Position numbers and translations under genes: made by a program | In this document: one piece after another, positions 50,788-59,484 of the stretch | How positions within the stretch are numbered: the first letter of the stretch is position 1 | Layout: every line of letters starts with the position of its first letter | NCBI GenBank assembly: GCA_021401465.1 | Contig: JADDMT010000005.1 | Location: 248,001-312,000, forward strand | Length of the DNA stretch: 64,000 nucleotides | Direction: 5' to 3' | Origin: Teratosphaeria epicoccoides | Taxonomy: Eukaryota; Ascomycota; Dothideomycetes; Mycosphaerellales; Teratosphaeriaceae | The notes under the pieces: generated by a model | What the model was told of the DNA's origin: nothing | The model's database searches: none | The model's input: only the letters and a program-made list of their open reading frames with translations

Positions 50788-51132
50788 TTTGCAAGCCGGC
50801 GGCCGAGGGTTGGAAGAGTGTGCTTGGCCGTGCGTGTGTCCGTGCGTCACAAAGGTCGAAATTGCTTTCCTCGTCTCTCCTTTCGCGAATGCCACGCGAT
50901 GGATGTGCTCCAACCCATACACTCAAATAAAATGATTCGGATACCTTCAATTATCCCATGCAATGACCGCCAACGCCAACGGGCTCTTGGACAGTGGGCT
51001 CAACCTGCCTGGAGCTTTGGACATCCGCCTTGAAGGAGGATAAACATCCTCGAGAATCTTCTGGATCTATTGTGACGAGTATCCCAATGGCTTTGAACAT
51101 ACTCACATCCTCCACCTCCATCGCGACAGCGC

Positions 51133-52161
51133 ATGGTATGTGGATCTGCGCTGATCCTCTCGCGGCAGATTCGTCGCACGAGACAAAGGAGGGTTGGCGA
51201 CCTGCAGTATCGCTGGAAACCTGCGACAAGGTGGCAAGAGCAGGTGACATACAAATGGCCCTACAGTGCTGCAAGGCATCTGCGCCGATGCCACTTCCGC
51301 CCTCGGAAGGGAAGCAGGAAGGGAGACGGGGCTTCTTGCGGAAATTGGCCACCCACGGAGTGGCTGAAGTTGCATGGCTGGTTGAATAAGATTCAGGCCA
51401 GAGATGCCATGCGCGATGAGGTTTCTGCTTTAAACGCAGAGGGAGTTGAAGAGATGATCAGCAGCCGGGGCAATGAGACCGAGTCCTTCCGTCCTGTCCT
51501 TGAGATGCCCGTGGACCTTTGCGAACAGCTACCTCCGCTCCAAGTGCCACCCTCCGATGGTGCGGATCAGCCATCAATGTTCAACGCCTTATGTGAAGAC
51601 TCGAAGGCCACGGCCCAATCCGCGACTGCTACGCATCATTTGGCTTTTAACCCGGGTCACTTCGTGCAGACTTCGCCGCCGATGCAGACGCTACAGGCGA
51701 CATCCAGCCTTGACGCCGAGCTCGTTCTGAATGTGGCGAGTATTAGTCGACTGGCGCGTTTGGAGGGGCATTGGTTCGCTAATGTAGACTATGAGGAGTC
51801 GCTGCTTCCACCGGATTTCTTCGGGCAGCTACTCCTTTCGAACTCGCCACTCTCTGGACTCGCGGAGAGGACTCAGTTTCACCCGGGTTGCTGTCGAGTG
51901 CAGTGGCGATCAGAAACCATTCCCCTCGTCCGGGTCCGCCCTCGGAGCGACTATGCGAGCCTCGTACAGTTACTGGACATTTTGTGCCCGACACAAGACA
52001 TAGTCGAATGGTACGCTTGCGATTCCGCATACGTCCTTCCAGGGACAAACCAACGCCATCATCTGTGTCTAGGCAGTGTCTGTCCGAGCTGTGCAATGAT
52101 CTTTGCCTTCGGCGCACAACCGCCCTGTTCCAGCTGGGCGGAAAAGACCTGGACGGGATAA
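51133..52161 (+). CDS. Hypothetical protein; reliable part 51400-52161
   Basis: The frame opened at 51133 has 342 codons. From about 51400 it reads like protein (DEVSALNAEGVEEMISSRGN, LNVASISRLARLEGHWFANV, VQLLDILCPTQDIVEWYACD). Before that its Arg/His-rich composition looks out of frame. Over 50994-51389 the frame offset by one carries the better sequence instead (LETCDKVARAGDIQMALQCC). The two good halves meet around 51380 without a possible intron, so a one-base indel there, real or sequencing error, is likely. An internal ATG at 51414 would give a 248-residue protein. No family is recognised. Confidence 0.45.
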   Translation: MVCGSALILSRQIRRTRQRRVGDLQYRWKPATRWQEQVTYKWPYSAARHLRRCHFRPRKGSRKGDGASCGNWPPTEWLKLHGWLNKIQARDAMRDEVSALNAEGVEEMISSRGNETESFRPVLEMPVDLCEQLPPLQVPPSDGADQPSMFNALCEDSKATAQSATATHHLAFNPGHFVQTSPPMQTLQATSSLDAELVLNVASISRLARLEGHWFANVDYEESLLPPDFFGQLLLSNSPLSGLAERTQFHPGCCRVQWRSETIPLVRVRPRSDYASLVQLLDILCPTQDIVEWYACDSAYVLPGTNQRHHLCLGSVCPSCAMIFAFGAQPPCSSWAEKTWTG

Positions 52162-52852
52162 TATCGAACAGGGAACATTTTCAGCGCCAGCGTCGAGCGC
52201 GATATTGTTTGGGCAGCCAGTAGATGTGCCAAAGAAAAGGATAACCTTCGGGACACTCGTTAATGTAATATGGCATCGGGGGTGGGTTGTTGGCCTGGAG
52301 GATAGCTTCGGTGATGTTTTTCTCGGGCATTACACTAGTATGTAGAGTGGCCAACTCCGCATTTACGCCTTTCTGCTGCAGTCTGATCGCTTATTCCCAT
52401 CTGGAGGCTCGAACCGGTGTAACCTACCTAAGATCTCGCCGAAATGAAGCAGTCTAAGCGCGACAAGGGTTGTTGATTACCCAGCGATCATTCGTGAGGC
52501 TGGAACGGCGACCTGTACTCAAGTGGCGCGAACCAAACAGCCAGACTCATGACTGGCTCGGATGACTTCCACACATCCTGCTTGGAGCTCTAGATGTTTC
52601 GAACAGGTATGATTCCACTGGTGGCATCCCAAGGCCATGCCCTACCGCTGAACATCGTAGCTGAGCTTCGCTTTTGCATTCTTGTGACAGCACTCCAGGG
52701 GTACACTTACCTGTGGCCGAGGGAGTGTGGCCAGGTGCCCATCTAAACTTGCTAGAGGAGAGGTATATAAGAGTGCTATAGGCCTTGACTTCGCGAGTGC
52801 AGGAACAGTCCTTACTACATTGCCATCTTTACTCCGATTGTCTCACATAGCC
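52162..52852. other. Intergenic with TATA box
   Basis: No gene is supported here. TATATAA at 52764-52770 lies 83 bp upstream of the ATG at 52853 and fits as its core promoter. Confidence 0.5.
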
Positions 52853-53311
52853 ATGTCGAACGCTCGACCCTGGACCTTGGCCACCTGCAGGGTAAATCTG
52901 CCTGCTTTGTACGGAAGCGCACGTGAGGATGGAGCCCAGTGGCAGTCGAACAACTTTTGGGTCGCCGTACTTCATGCCTGGGCGGATGCTAGAGGTGTGC
53001 AGATACTTATCAAGAGTCAAGTGCCTGGAGATCAGGATCCGAGATCCCGTGGAAAACTTCGCCGTGTCGACTTCTCCGTCATTGTGTATGCCCGCACGGA
53101 TGGCTTCCGGGAAATACCTCTTCTTTTCGTCGAGGGCAAGGGGATGTATGCCTCAAATACTGAGAAGGAGAAGGTAGAGGGTCAAGGCTTCGACGCCTGT
53201 GAGTCGTACATCAAATCGGGTCGTGCAGCCAACAATACAGTCGGCTGCCTTTGCGTTGTTTTTCGAAAGAGGCGCGTCACGCCAGGCGCTCTTCTAAAGC
53301 GAGAGCTCTGA
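52853..53311 (+). CDS. Small protein with PD-(D/E)xK nuclease-like signature
   Basis: The start at 52853 (MSNARPWTLATCRVN) gives 152 residues and is preceded by a TATA box. The globular core has KLRRVDFSVIVYARTD and IPLLFVEGKGMYASNTEKEK, that is Asp73, then Glu94-x-Lys96 on a hydrophobic strand, followed by a helix with Gln/Glu (KVEGQGFDACESYIKS). D-x(about 20)-ExK on adjacent strands is the active-site layout of restriction-endonuclease-like folds. The call is inference from this signature and strand pattern only. The length is short for the fold, and the C-terminal 25 residues may be altered. Confidence 0.55.
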   Translation: MSNARPWTLATCRVNLPALYGSAREDGAQWQSNNFWVAVLHAWADARGVQILIKSQVPGDQDPRSRGKLRRVDFSVIVYARTDGFREIPLLFVEGKGMYASNTEKEKVEGQGFDACESYIKSGRAANNTVGCLCVVFRKRRVTPGALLKREL

Positions 53312-53667
53312 CAAACAAGCCCCGCACCCGGTATGCTCTTCTGCACTTGACAGCGAAAAGGCTTCCTTTACAGCCAAGCAGACCCCAAGCGCTTCTTTCC
53401 AGGCCATTCTACATTCCACTACGGCTACATTTGCACTACGGCGCTGTATATTGCACCTGATATCCACAGCACAGCGATCCGAGCAAGCGCTAAGTGTCAG
53501 CAGGCACTACGCAATAAAATCCAGCTGTCCACGTTACATAGGCCCCTAATATCGAGCGAGCAACTCCGACCAAACCGACACCATTGAGTCGACCGAGCGC
53601 GCAAAGATATCCTTCTACAATTGTCACTGGCACTCCCAGAGGGCGGAGCCGCCTTCCACCGAGGTCT

Positions 53668-53919
53668 ATGAGCACGAATGTCTTAGGACCAGATACAACG
53701 CAGAACGTCGAAGGCGGGAGATACCGCATTCAAGAGAGGATGGAGGTTACAAGTGAAGGACGTGGACCCAATTCGTCTATAAATGTTCAAGGAAAGGATG
53801 GCTCCTGGCGTGAGCAGCATTCTGAATTCGCAAACGGACAGAAGGTTACGTTCAAGGTGTACCCGGAGGAGACATGCTACATTACTGATCTGAAGATTAC
53901 GACGAGAAGAATAGATTGA
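53668..53919 (+). CDS. Small hypothetical protein, 83 aa
   Basis: The frame from 53668 (MSTNVLGPDTTQNVEGG) ends at 53919. It is polar and beta-rich in appearance (QKVTFKVYPEETCYITDLKI), with no signal peptide. The frame extends upstream to 53584, but that part is Arg/Pro-rich and less likely coding. It converges with the 53923-54676 gene with three bases between stops, which is a very tight layout. No family is recognised. Confidence 0.38.
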   Translation: MSTNVLGPDTTQNVEGGRYRIQERMEVTSEGRGPNSSINVQGKDGSWREQHSEFANGQKVTFKVYPEETCYITDLKITTRRID

Positions 53920-53922
53920 AAG

Positions 53923-54676
53923 CTATTCGGATGCTACACCTCCCGAGCTGGTCATGCCAAGACTGTGAAGCATATCCCATCCTTGTTCGAAACCGATTGT
54001 GGCCGTTAAGCGGCAATCTTTGTCTGGCAACTTTGAAATTTCGAGACGAACTGTCCTAGTGTAAAGGACTTGTTCTTCTCGTTCTTGCCCCCATTTTTCA
54101 CTGCCTTGGATGGCGGATAGTAAAGCTTTCGGCAACTCCTCGATTGCGCTGGCATCGACTGGAAAGAAGCTGGCATATTGTACTTCGGGAACTGCGGAGG
54201 GCTGTTTGTCGAACGCTGCTTTGATATTAGCCTGACAAGCGCTAGTAAGGGCCGTCTGTAATACTCGAGAGGAAGTCTTCGAACGACTGACAGCGTGCCA
54301 GCTGACCGCGATGGATGGCGTCTAATGCTGATCGTGCACACGGCTCGCACGGCTCTGCGGCTGCTCGTAATTCCTCGAGCAAAGTGCCAAATACTTCTTC
54401 TCTGATTCCTCCTCCGATCCACATATGACATGGGTATGCGATGGACCACTTGACGAGGCTGTCTGGACGCAGACCACGCAGAAGCGCGGCTCTTCTTTTC
54501 GTAGTCTTTAACTTTGCTTGACTTGAGCGGCTTTGGGGTGTGGAGCTTGTGCCTTGGAAGATGCACAACAAGTTCGTTGCGAAATGCTGCCCGACGTACT
54601 GCCTGCTTCGAGCTCGTTCGAGGCGACGTTGGCCATCGTTCCGTAAGTCATCTGCTGTACCTCGTGTTCTAGGCAT
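53923..54676 (-). CDS. Hypothetical protein, two exons tentative
   Basis: Two protein-like frames on the minus strand abut. One is 54676 down to about 54342 (LVKWSIAYPCHMWIGGGIRE, VFGTLLEELRAAAEPCEP). The other is 54241 down to 53923 (ACQANIKAAFDKQPSAVPEV, YASFFPVDASAIEELPKALL, LEISKLPDKDCRLTATIGFE). A 100-nt intron (GTGTGC...ACTAG) joins them in phase to 217 residues; other donors are possible. No domain is recognised and the start is uncertain. Confidence 0.38.
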
Positions 54677-54677
54677 T

Positions 54678-54728
54678 GCGCTGCGGGCGAGGGTGCGCTG
54701 CGGGCGAGGGTGCGCTGCGGGCGAGGGT
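54678..54728. repeat. Minisatellite, three exact copies of a 17-bp unit
   Basis: The unit GCGCTGCGGGCGAGGGT occurs three times without mismatch, directly upstream of the minus-strand 54676 gene. Confidence 0.9.
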
Positions 54729-54738
54729 GCGCGGATGG

Positions 54739-54770
54739 CTCGGTTCCAGTACAGCTCGGTTCCAGTACAG
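54739..54770. repeat. Direct duplication of a 16-bp unit
   Basis: CTCGGTTCCAGTACAG is present twice head to tail, 10 bp after the 17-bp array and 25 bp upstream of a TATATAAG box at 54796-54803. It could duplicate a protein-binding site for the 55065 transcript. Confidence 0.85.
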
Positions 54771-55064
54771 GATCTACCTAAGAATACCTGACCTCTATAT
54801 AAGTCTCAATTCGGACCGCTGTATTGCTGATTCAATCCCAAGTTCTCTCTAACCGGCTCGCTCATCCCACTACTCTACCAAGTACGTTGGTACGGTACCC
54901 CACGTTCGGCAAACTAACCACTAATACCCGTAGAGATCACCATATCAACAGCGAACACGTCTTGGCGCGGTTATTGCTCCTCTTCAGATCTTCGAGACGA
55001 AACTGTACGTGAGTCTAGCGAAAGGACATGAGGAAGAACCTCGACTGACCATACTAGCAGCCAA

Positions 55065-55244
55065 ATGTGCACCCAGAACTATATGCAATGGCTCTGCGGT
55101 TGTCAGAAGAAGTATGGTGATTTGATACCGTGCGCGAATCCACGAGCGAAAGGACATGTCGTAAACAAATCTGTGGTTATACATCACTCGGGCTGGTGTC
55201 CTGACTGCGCGAGTTCACATCGCGCAGGAAGGCGTCAGGCATGA
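55065..55244 (+). CDS. Small cysteine protein, MC-x8-CG family, 59 aa
   Basis: A 60-codon frame starts MCTQNYMQWLCGCQKKYGDL, with Cys at 2, 11, 13, 23, 45 and 48 (the last pair as WCPDC). The spacing repeats that of the 25821-26195 protein, suggesting a shared zinc-ribbon-like family. A TATATAAG box at 54796-54803 and an intron with consensus ends (donor GTACGT near 55005, branch CTGAC, acceptor CTAGCAG at 55060) place the ATG just after a 5'-UTR intron. The last 30 bp overlap the 3' end of the minus-strand kinase-like gene. Confidence 0.55.
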   Translation: MCTQNYMQWLCGCQKKYGDLIPCANPRAKGHVVNKSVVIHHSGWCPDCASSHRAGRRQA

Positions 55245-56018
55245 GATGAGTCTTAACTGATACCGAAGTGAGAGGGTATCCGCATTGCGCTTGTTGAATT
55301 TTCTACCATCATTATCATACTGTATCCTCCATCTTCTCAGTCTCTGCTTGTCGGCAGCTTTGGCGAACACTTTGTTTGGAAATATGTATCGGGGAAATGT
55401 ATCCGGTACGGGATCATTGAGGCGACCTGCAAATGCCAGATCAATCAGGAGAAGAGCACCCTCCTGAGTCTTGAGGACGTTGCTAGGGCTCCAGTCCCCG
55501 TGGCAGAATCCAGCGGCGTGCAAGCTTTCCAAAAGTCCTTCGATTTCTCCGAAACGTTGTCGGACCTCCTTAATGTCGACATGATGCAATCTTTCGATGC
55601 GGAATCCAAATATTCCTCCCTCATCCGTAAGAGGGTTGATAGCGACTTTTGCAACTGCACCTGTAGCCGACAGATCCTGCATGAGATGGTACTCTCGAGA
55701 AATGAGTTGGCGGCAGAATTCGGATGGGTGAGCAATTTTGACGACCGGATACTCCTGGGTATCATCCTTCCGTATGCACGCATGGCTACCGAACGCCAGT
55801 GGCTCTGTCTTGCTCCATACTTCGCGAATCTCAGCGCTAAACTGCACAGGATGTATGCTGAAGTCGGACAAGTCAGAAGTGTCTGAGAAGTCAAACACAG
55901 CCCATTCGCCGGTCCAGTGGGCTTCGTGTGGTTGTCCGTCCATCTCGATGTAACATCCATACCGCTTCTGAGTTGCGTCGACCGTAAATGGCGGTGAGAA
56001 TGGCTTGAGTGAACTCAT
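55215..56018 (-). CDS. Protein-kinase-like domain protein
   Basis: The frame has 267 residues from the ATG at 56018. Kinase-fold landmarks are visible: Lys94 in PVVKIAH, Glu109 in ISREYHLMQDL, the hinge region FRIERL, a catalytic-loop FCHGDWSPSNVL (His173, Asp175, Asn180) and LLLIDLAFAG in place of DFG (Asp193). The glycine-rich loop is not recognisable. The catalytic Asp and Asn are kept, so activity is possible, but the lobe is short. Fungal genomes carry many such divergent kinase-like genes. It may be related in type to the broken kinase-like gene at 39795-41835, although the sequences differ clearly. Confidence 0.72.
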   Translation of the reverse strand: MSSLKPFSPPFTVDATQKRYGCYIEMDGQPHEAHWTGEWAVFDFSDTSDLSDFSIHPVQFSAEIREVWSKTEPLAFGSHACIRKDDTQEYPVVKIAHPSEFCRQLISREYHLMQDLSATGAVAKVAINPLTDEGGIFGFRIERLHHVDIKEVRQRFGEIEGLLESLHAAGFCHGDWSPSNVLKTQEGALLLIDLAFAGRLNDPVPDTFPRYIFPNKVFAKAADKQRLRRWRIQYDNDGRKFNKRNADTLSLRYQLRLISCLTPSCAM

Positions 56019-56559
56019 TGTATGTCATTTGTTTGTTGTACAATGCAAGTCAGAATTTCACATTATAAATATCCACAGCCAGGAATCTGGCTGTGCGGCA
56101 TTCTTGGCATTCGTGGAACGCGGCCAATGCGGACCGTATCCGTGCTTCCGAGATCTTCAGCACAGCGCGAAGCGCGTGCCGCTCACCCTACTCTGGTATT
56201 CTACATGGGAACGCATCGCGTTCCTAGAGCTCTGCTTTTGCACTCCCAGACCCACGTCGCGACCATATTCACCGTGTTCCCGTCCACCGTTAGCGGTGGG
56301 CGCTGAGGCCGACCGACACAGGCTTAGAGTGCGCTAGAAACTATGGTGAATGCGACCCAGCCCCAAGGTCGCTTTTCTCGCCGTCCCGTTCGTCCGGCCC
56401 TGCCCCAAGAACTATGGTTAATCAAAATGGCACCTTACCCCCGGTCCGGCACCATGCACCCCAGTCGCGGTCCCGTGTCCGCGACCTGGGTCGTCCCGCC
56501 TCCCCACGCGACCGCCGCCGTCCCTACACTTGAGAGTGCCAAAAGGCACAGTTGTTCAC
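56019..56559. other. Intergenic, 541 bp
   Basis: No gene is supported. A short phrase (AACTATGGT-AAT) occurs near 56338 and again near 56411, but this is too little to call a repeat. Confidence 0.35.
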
Positions 56560-57865
56560 TACTTCGGTTGGGAAGGTCTGTGTCGTGAATTGGCTTCTGG
56601 GCATCCTCCATACTCCTGGATGATGCCCAATGGTGTTAAGGGTCCCGGTCTGGAGTCTAATGTACTGGAGTATATAATGCAGTCCCTTCCCCGTTAGATA
56701 CACGATAGAGTAGATATCACCCATCATCGAGTACTGGCTGAAGCAGAGGGGGAGACCTATCTTGCATCGTGTCTCGCAGCTTCATGGGCAAAATTTGAGA
56801 AGTACTACGCACTCCCAGATGACATGCCAGTATACTATGCTGCTGTTGCTCTCGATCCTTTGCTCAAGATGCATTGGTTCCGCAGCATTTGGGAGGAGAG
56901 TGAGGAGACGGCGCCATGGGTAGCTCAAACAGAGGAGCGAGTACGAGCTATTTGGAGGACTTAGTACAAGGTGAACACGGCTACGGCATCACGAGCAGCG
57001 TTGACAACACGGCAACATGGAGAGTCTATATACAACAGACTTGCTAGCAGTTGAGAGGTCACACAGTGAGGAACAAGATTGTTGTTGTTTTCTACGAGAG
57101 AGAAATAGCTGCTTCTTATAGCAGCGTGAAAGACCCATTGCCAGATCCGGCGTTCATGACTTAGAAACAAGGAATCCATTTCCTCTTTGTGAGATGGACG
57201 CTTGCAGCAATCCTTCAAGTCCTTCCGCGATAGATACTCCTCCACGATCCGACTTCGAAGCGTGCTGCGTGCTCGCGGCAGAAGAGCAGCAATACCGGCG
57301 TGAAGGAAGGCGACAAGGTCGCGGAAGAGCTGGTTCTCGAGCATGAAGAAGGCTAGCTGGCAGAACACCACCCAGCGCACAAGGAGGTCCTTGAAGGTGT
57401 TGTAATCCTTCTTTTCAACAACCGCAAAGGCTTGGTCAATTCCTCCTTGTTGCGGCGGCGCCAACGGCTCACCGGTATCCGGATGACGACGATGACTGCT
57501 CTTCATATGCGAACGCGCTGCGTTGGTGCCGTTCAACACAAAGAGCGACTGCTTCTTCTGCTGACGCTCGCGCTCGTAACAGTAGTAGACTTTGCTCTTG
57601 TCACTGAGCCGCAACAATGCCTCGCCGAACGACCAAAAGACCGAATGCAGAGCGGTCCTCTTCTTGCCCTTCTTCGCGACCTCCTGCGCGCGCGCATATA
57701 CTCCTCGCCATCCACCTTCAAGCGCGTGAGGTCGGTTGCGCTGCTGTAGCGAGGATTGGAGCGGTCAAGAGTCAGCTGAGGAGCAGCAGTCTTGCCAGAG
57801 ATAAACGTGAAGGGCGTGGAAGCCATGGCAGTGATAAAAGTTGGTGGATTGGCCACCAAGGTCAA
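56560..57865. mobile_element. hAT-family transposon relic, halves in opposite orientation
   Basis: On the minus strand, 57865 down to about 56961 encodes the N-terminal part of a hAT transposase: MASTPFTFISGKTAAPQLTL, then a BED-finger-like LFVLNGTNAARSHMKSSHRR and KDLLVRWVVFCQLAFFMLEN. A frameshift lies in the CG run near 57695. On the plus strand, about 56650-56954 encodes a downstream part of a hAT transposase: ESNVLEYIMQSLPR, a TAG, then SWAKFEKYYALPDDMPVYYA and VALDPLLKMHWF, ending in TAG at 56952-56954 region. The two pieces meet tail to tail near 56960. One finger Cys appears replaced by Arg. The element cannot be active; terminal repeats were not found. Confidence 0.72.
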
Positions 57866-58152
57866 ATTTATTCAGCCGTCAGAAAATGGACGGGTGACGG
57901 CGAAAGCGCCCGTTTGTGGAGAATTTGATGTTGCGATCGAGTGTACGGAATATCGTTAGACATGAAAGAGCATAGAGCTGTCCAGAGGGCCATTCTACCA
58001 GATTCGATCGTCGTCAGTGTCCTCCATGGTGTCCAAGGCGTTAGTGACAGGAGTCCAAGCTTGTTCTTTCCTCGCAATAATCAAGTTGAATTTTGCCATC
58101 AGCGTCGGGACTCGCGATGTCAAGGCTGTGTGCTTGTGGCATCTTCGTCGTC

Positions 58153-59484
58153 TCACAGATATCCTTCGCTGGGCCGGTATCTGAACGGATGTCGAATTGC
58201 CCGACCGCAGCGGGAGGTTCGCTGTTGCGTGCCTTGCACTGAAAGCATTGAAGACATGGCTGGCGCAACTGCTACGTCCGCTCGTCGGCGACGCGCGATA
58301 GAGCGTGGCGCAGAAGCCCTTCTCGTTGACGGAGTCGCCGACTGTACGGTATGAGCTGTAGCGTCCGAGGGCCTCGTTATGCGGCGATGTGGAGCCGAAA
58401 GCAGATGAACAGAGCTTTTCCCGCAGGACCGCGAAGGGGCTGGTTTGTCCGTAGTCTGGTCTGCGGCAGCGCTGTGCTTGAGCTGCTGATATCGCTCTCT
58501 TATTCCCTGTGGTGTCGCGCCAGGAAAATAGAAAACGAGAGTTCGCCAATCAAGTTGTGCCACATCGCGAAGGTGAAGTAAACGCTCATGAGCGTCCTCG
58601 GTCCAGGTGATGTGGGACATTAGTCCCGTCCGACGTCGTCTACAGCTCGACTTTTGGCTGGTCTCATTCCAGACGGGCTCTGCCGATATGAGTTTAACAC
58701 TGGTAAACTTCGTGCCTGTTTGGCTGGCTTTCTCCGAGGCGGAATGAGTCGTGCCGTAGAGTGAGGGCCCACCGTTAATCTGACATTGTGACGTCTCGAA
58801 GTCGGTGATGGTCGCGCTTCCGCCTGTTGGCGGCGATAAGGGTGACTTCGGCTCGGGAGGATCCTTGGTAGGAGCCATCTCGTGCTCAAGCGATCTGATG
58901 AAGCCTCCGCCTTCGTCCCTTATAGCCCCGTCCTGCGCATGTCGAGAAGAGGCGTTGTCACTATGGTTGGGCTCCGCAATCGTATCGCAGCTCCGTCCGA
59001 GTGCTCCCGGGACTTCCTGCCTGGTCGCTACCAATGGCGATACAAGGGATTCCACAGTGGGACGACTGCTCGCATACACAGACAGTGTCTCGCATTCATG
59101 TCTTCGTGGACCGTCAAGTACGTCGAGGTCAAGTGCGTCTTTCTGCTGTGTCGACTCTCCTTCACAGCGCGACGGAGATCGTTCTGCGGTCAAATCAATC
59201 ACACCATCGTCAAATTCGAGGCCCGCGTGCGAAGGTTGGGATCCATTTCCTGACGAATGCTCATTCCGATCGCTCCGGGTCTGTGGAACGTGCAACCCCT
59301 GATTCCTTCCTTGTTGTCGTTGTGCATTCTTGCCTTCTCGTTTTTTCAGGATTCTGTATGAGTGAGATGTGAAAGCGCGGATCTGAAGAGAGGGTCGAAG
59401 ATCCTCGCAGGTTTTCGAAGACCATAAAATTCGGAACGCGGGGTCCTGATACTTTGACGGAGGTGCAATCGACATGCTCGACAA
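58153..59484 (-). CDS. Myb/SANT-like domain protein
   Basis: The frame has 443 residues from the ATG at 59484. At about residues 289-340 a Myb/SANT-like domain appears, beginning SHITWTEDAHERLLHLRD and continuing LDWRTLVFYFPGATPQGIRE and RYQQLKH, with the regularly spaced aromatic residues of such helices. The rest is polar, Ser/Thr/Arg-rich and probably disordered. It is a candidate nuclear DNA-binding protein. The Arg-rich C-terminus (RRASAPRSIARRRRADVAVA) may serve as a nuclear signal, but the antisense and alternative frames are also open there, so the last 60 residues are less certain. Confidence 0.65.
   Translation of the reverse strand: MSSMSIAPPSKYQDPAFRILWSSKTCEDLRPSLQIRAFTSHSYRILKKREGKNAQRQQGRNQGLHVPQTRSDRNEHSSGNGSQPSHAGLEFDDGVIDLTAERSPSRCEGESTQQKDALDLDVLDGPRRHECETLSVYASSRPTVESLVSPLVATRQEVPGALGRSCDTIAEPNHSDNASSRHAQDGAIRDEGGGFIRSLEHEMAPTKDPPEPKSPLSPPTGGSATITDFETSQCQINGGPSLYGTTHSASEKASQTGTKFTSVKLISAEPVWNETSQKSSCRRRRTGLMSHITWTEDAHERLLHLRDVAQLDWRTLVFYFPGATPQGIRERYQQLKHSAAADQTTDKPAPSRSCGKSSVHLLSAPHRRITRPSDATAHTVQSATPSTRRASAPRSIARRRRADVAVAPAMSSMLSVQGTQQRTSRCGRAIRHPFRYRPSEGYL

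Noticed and set aside
58805..59372. Plus-strand frames antisense to the Myb/SANT-like gene
   Set aside because: They mirror the minus-strand coding region and have no independent support.
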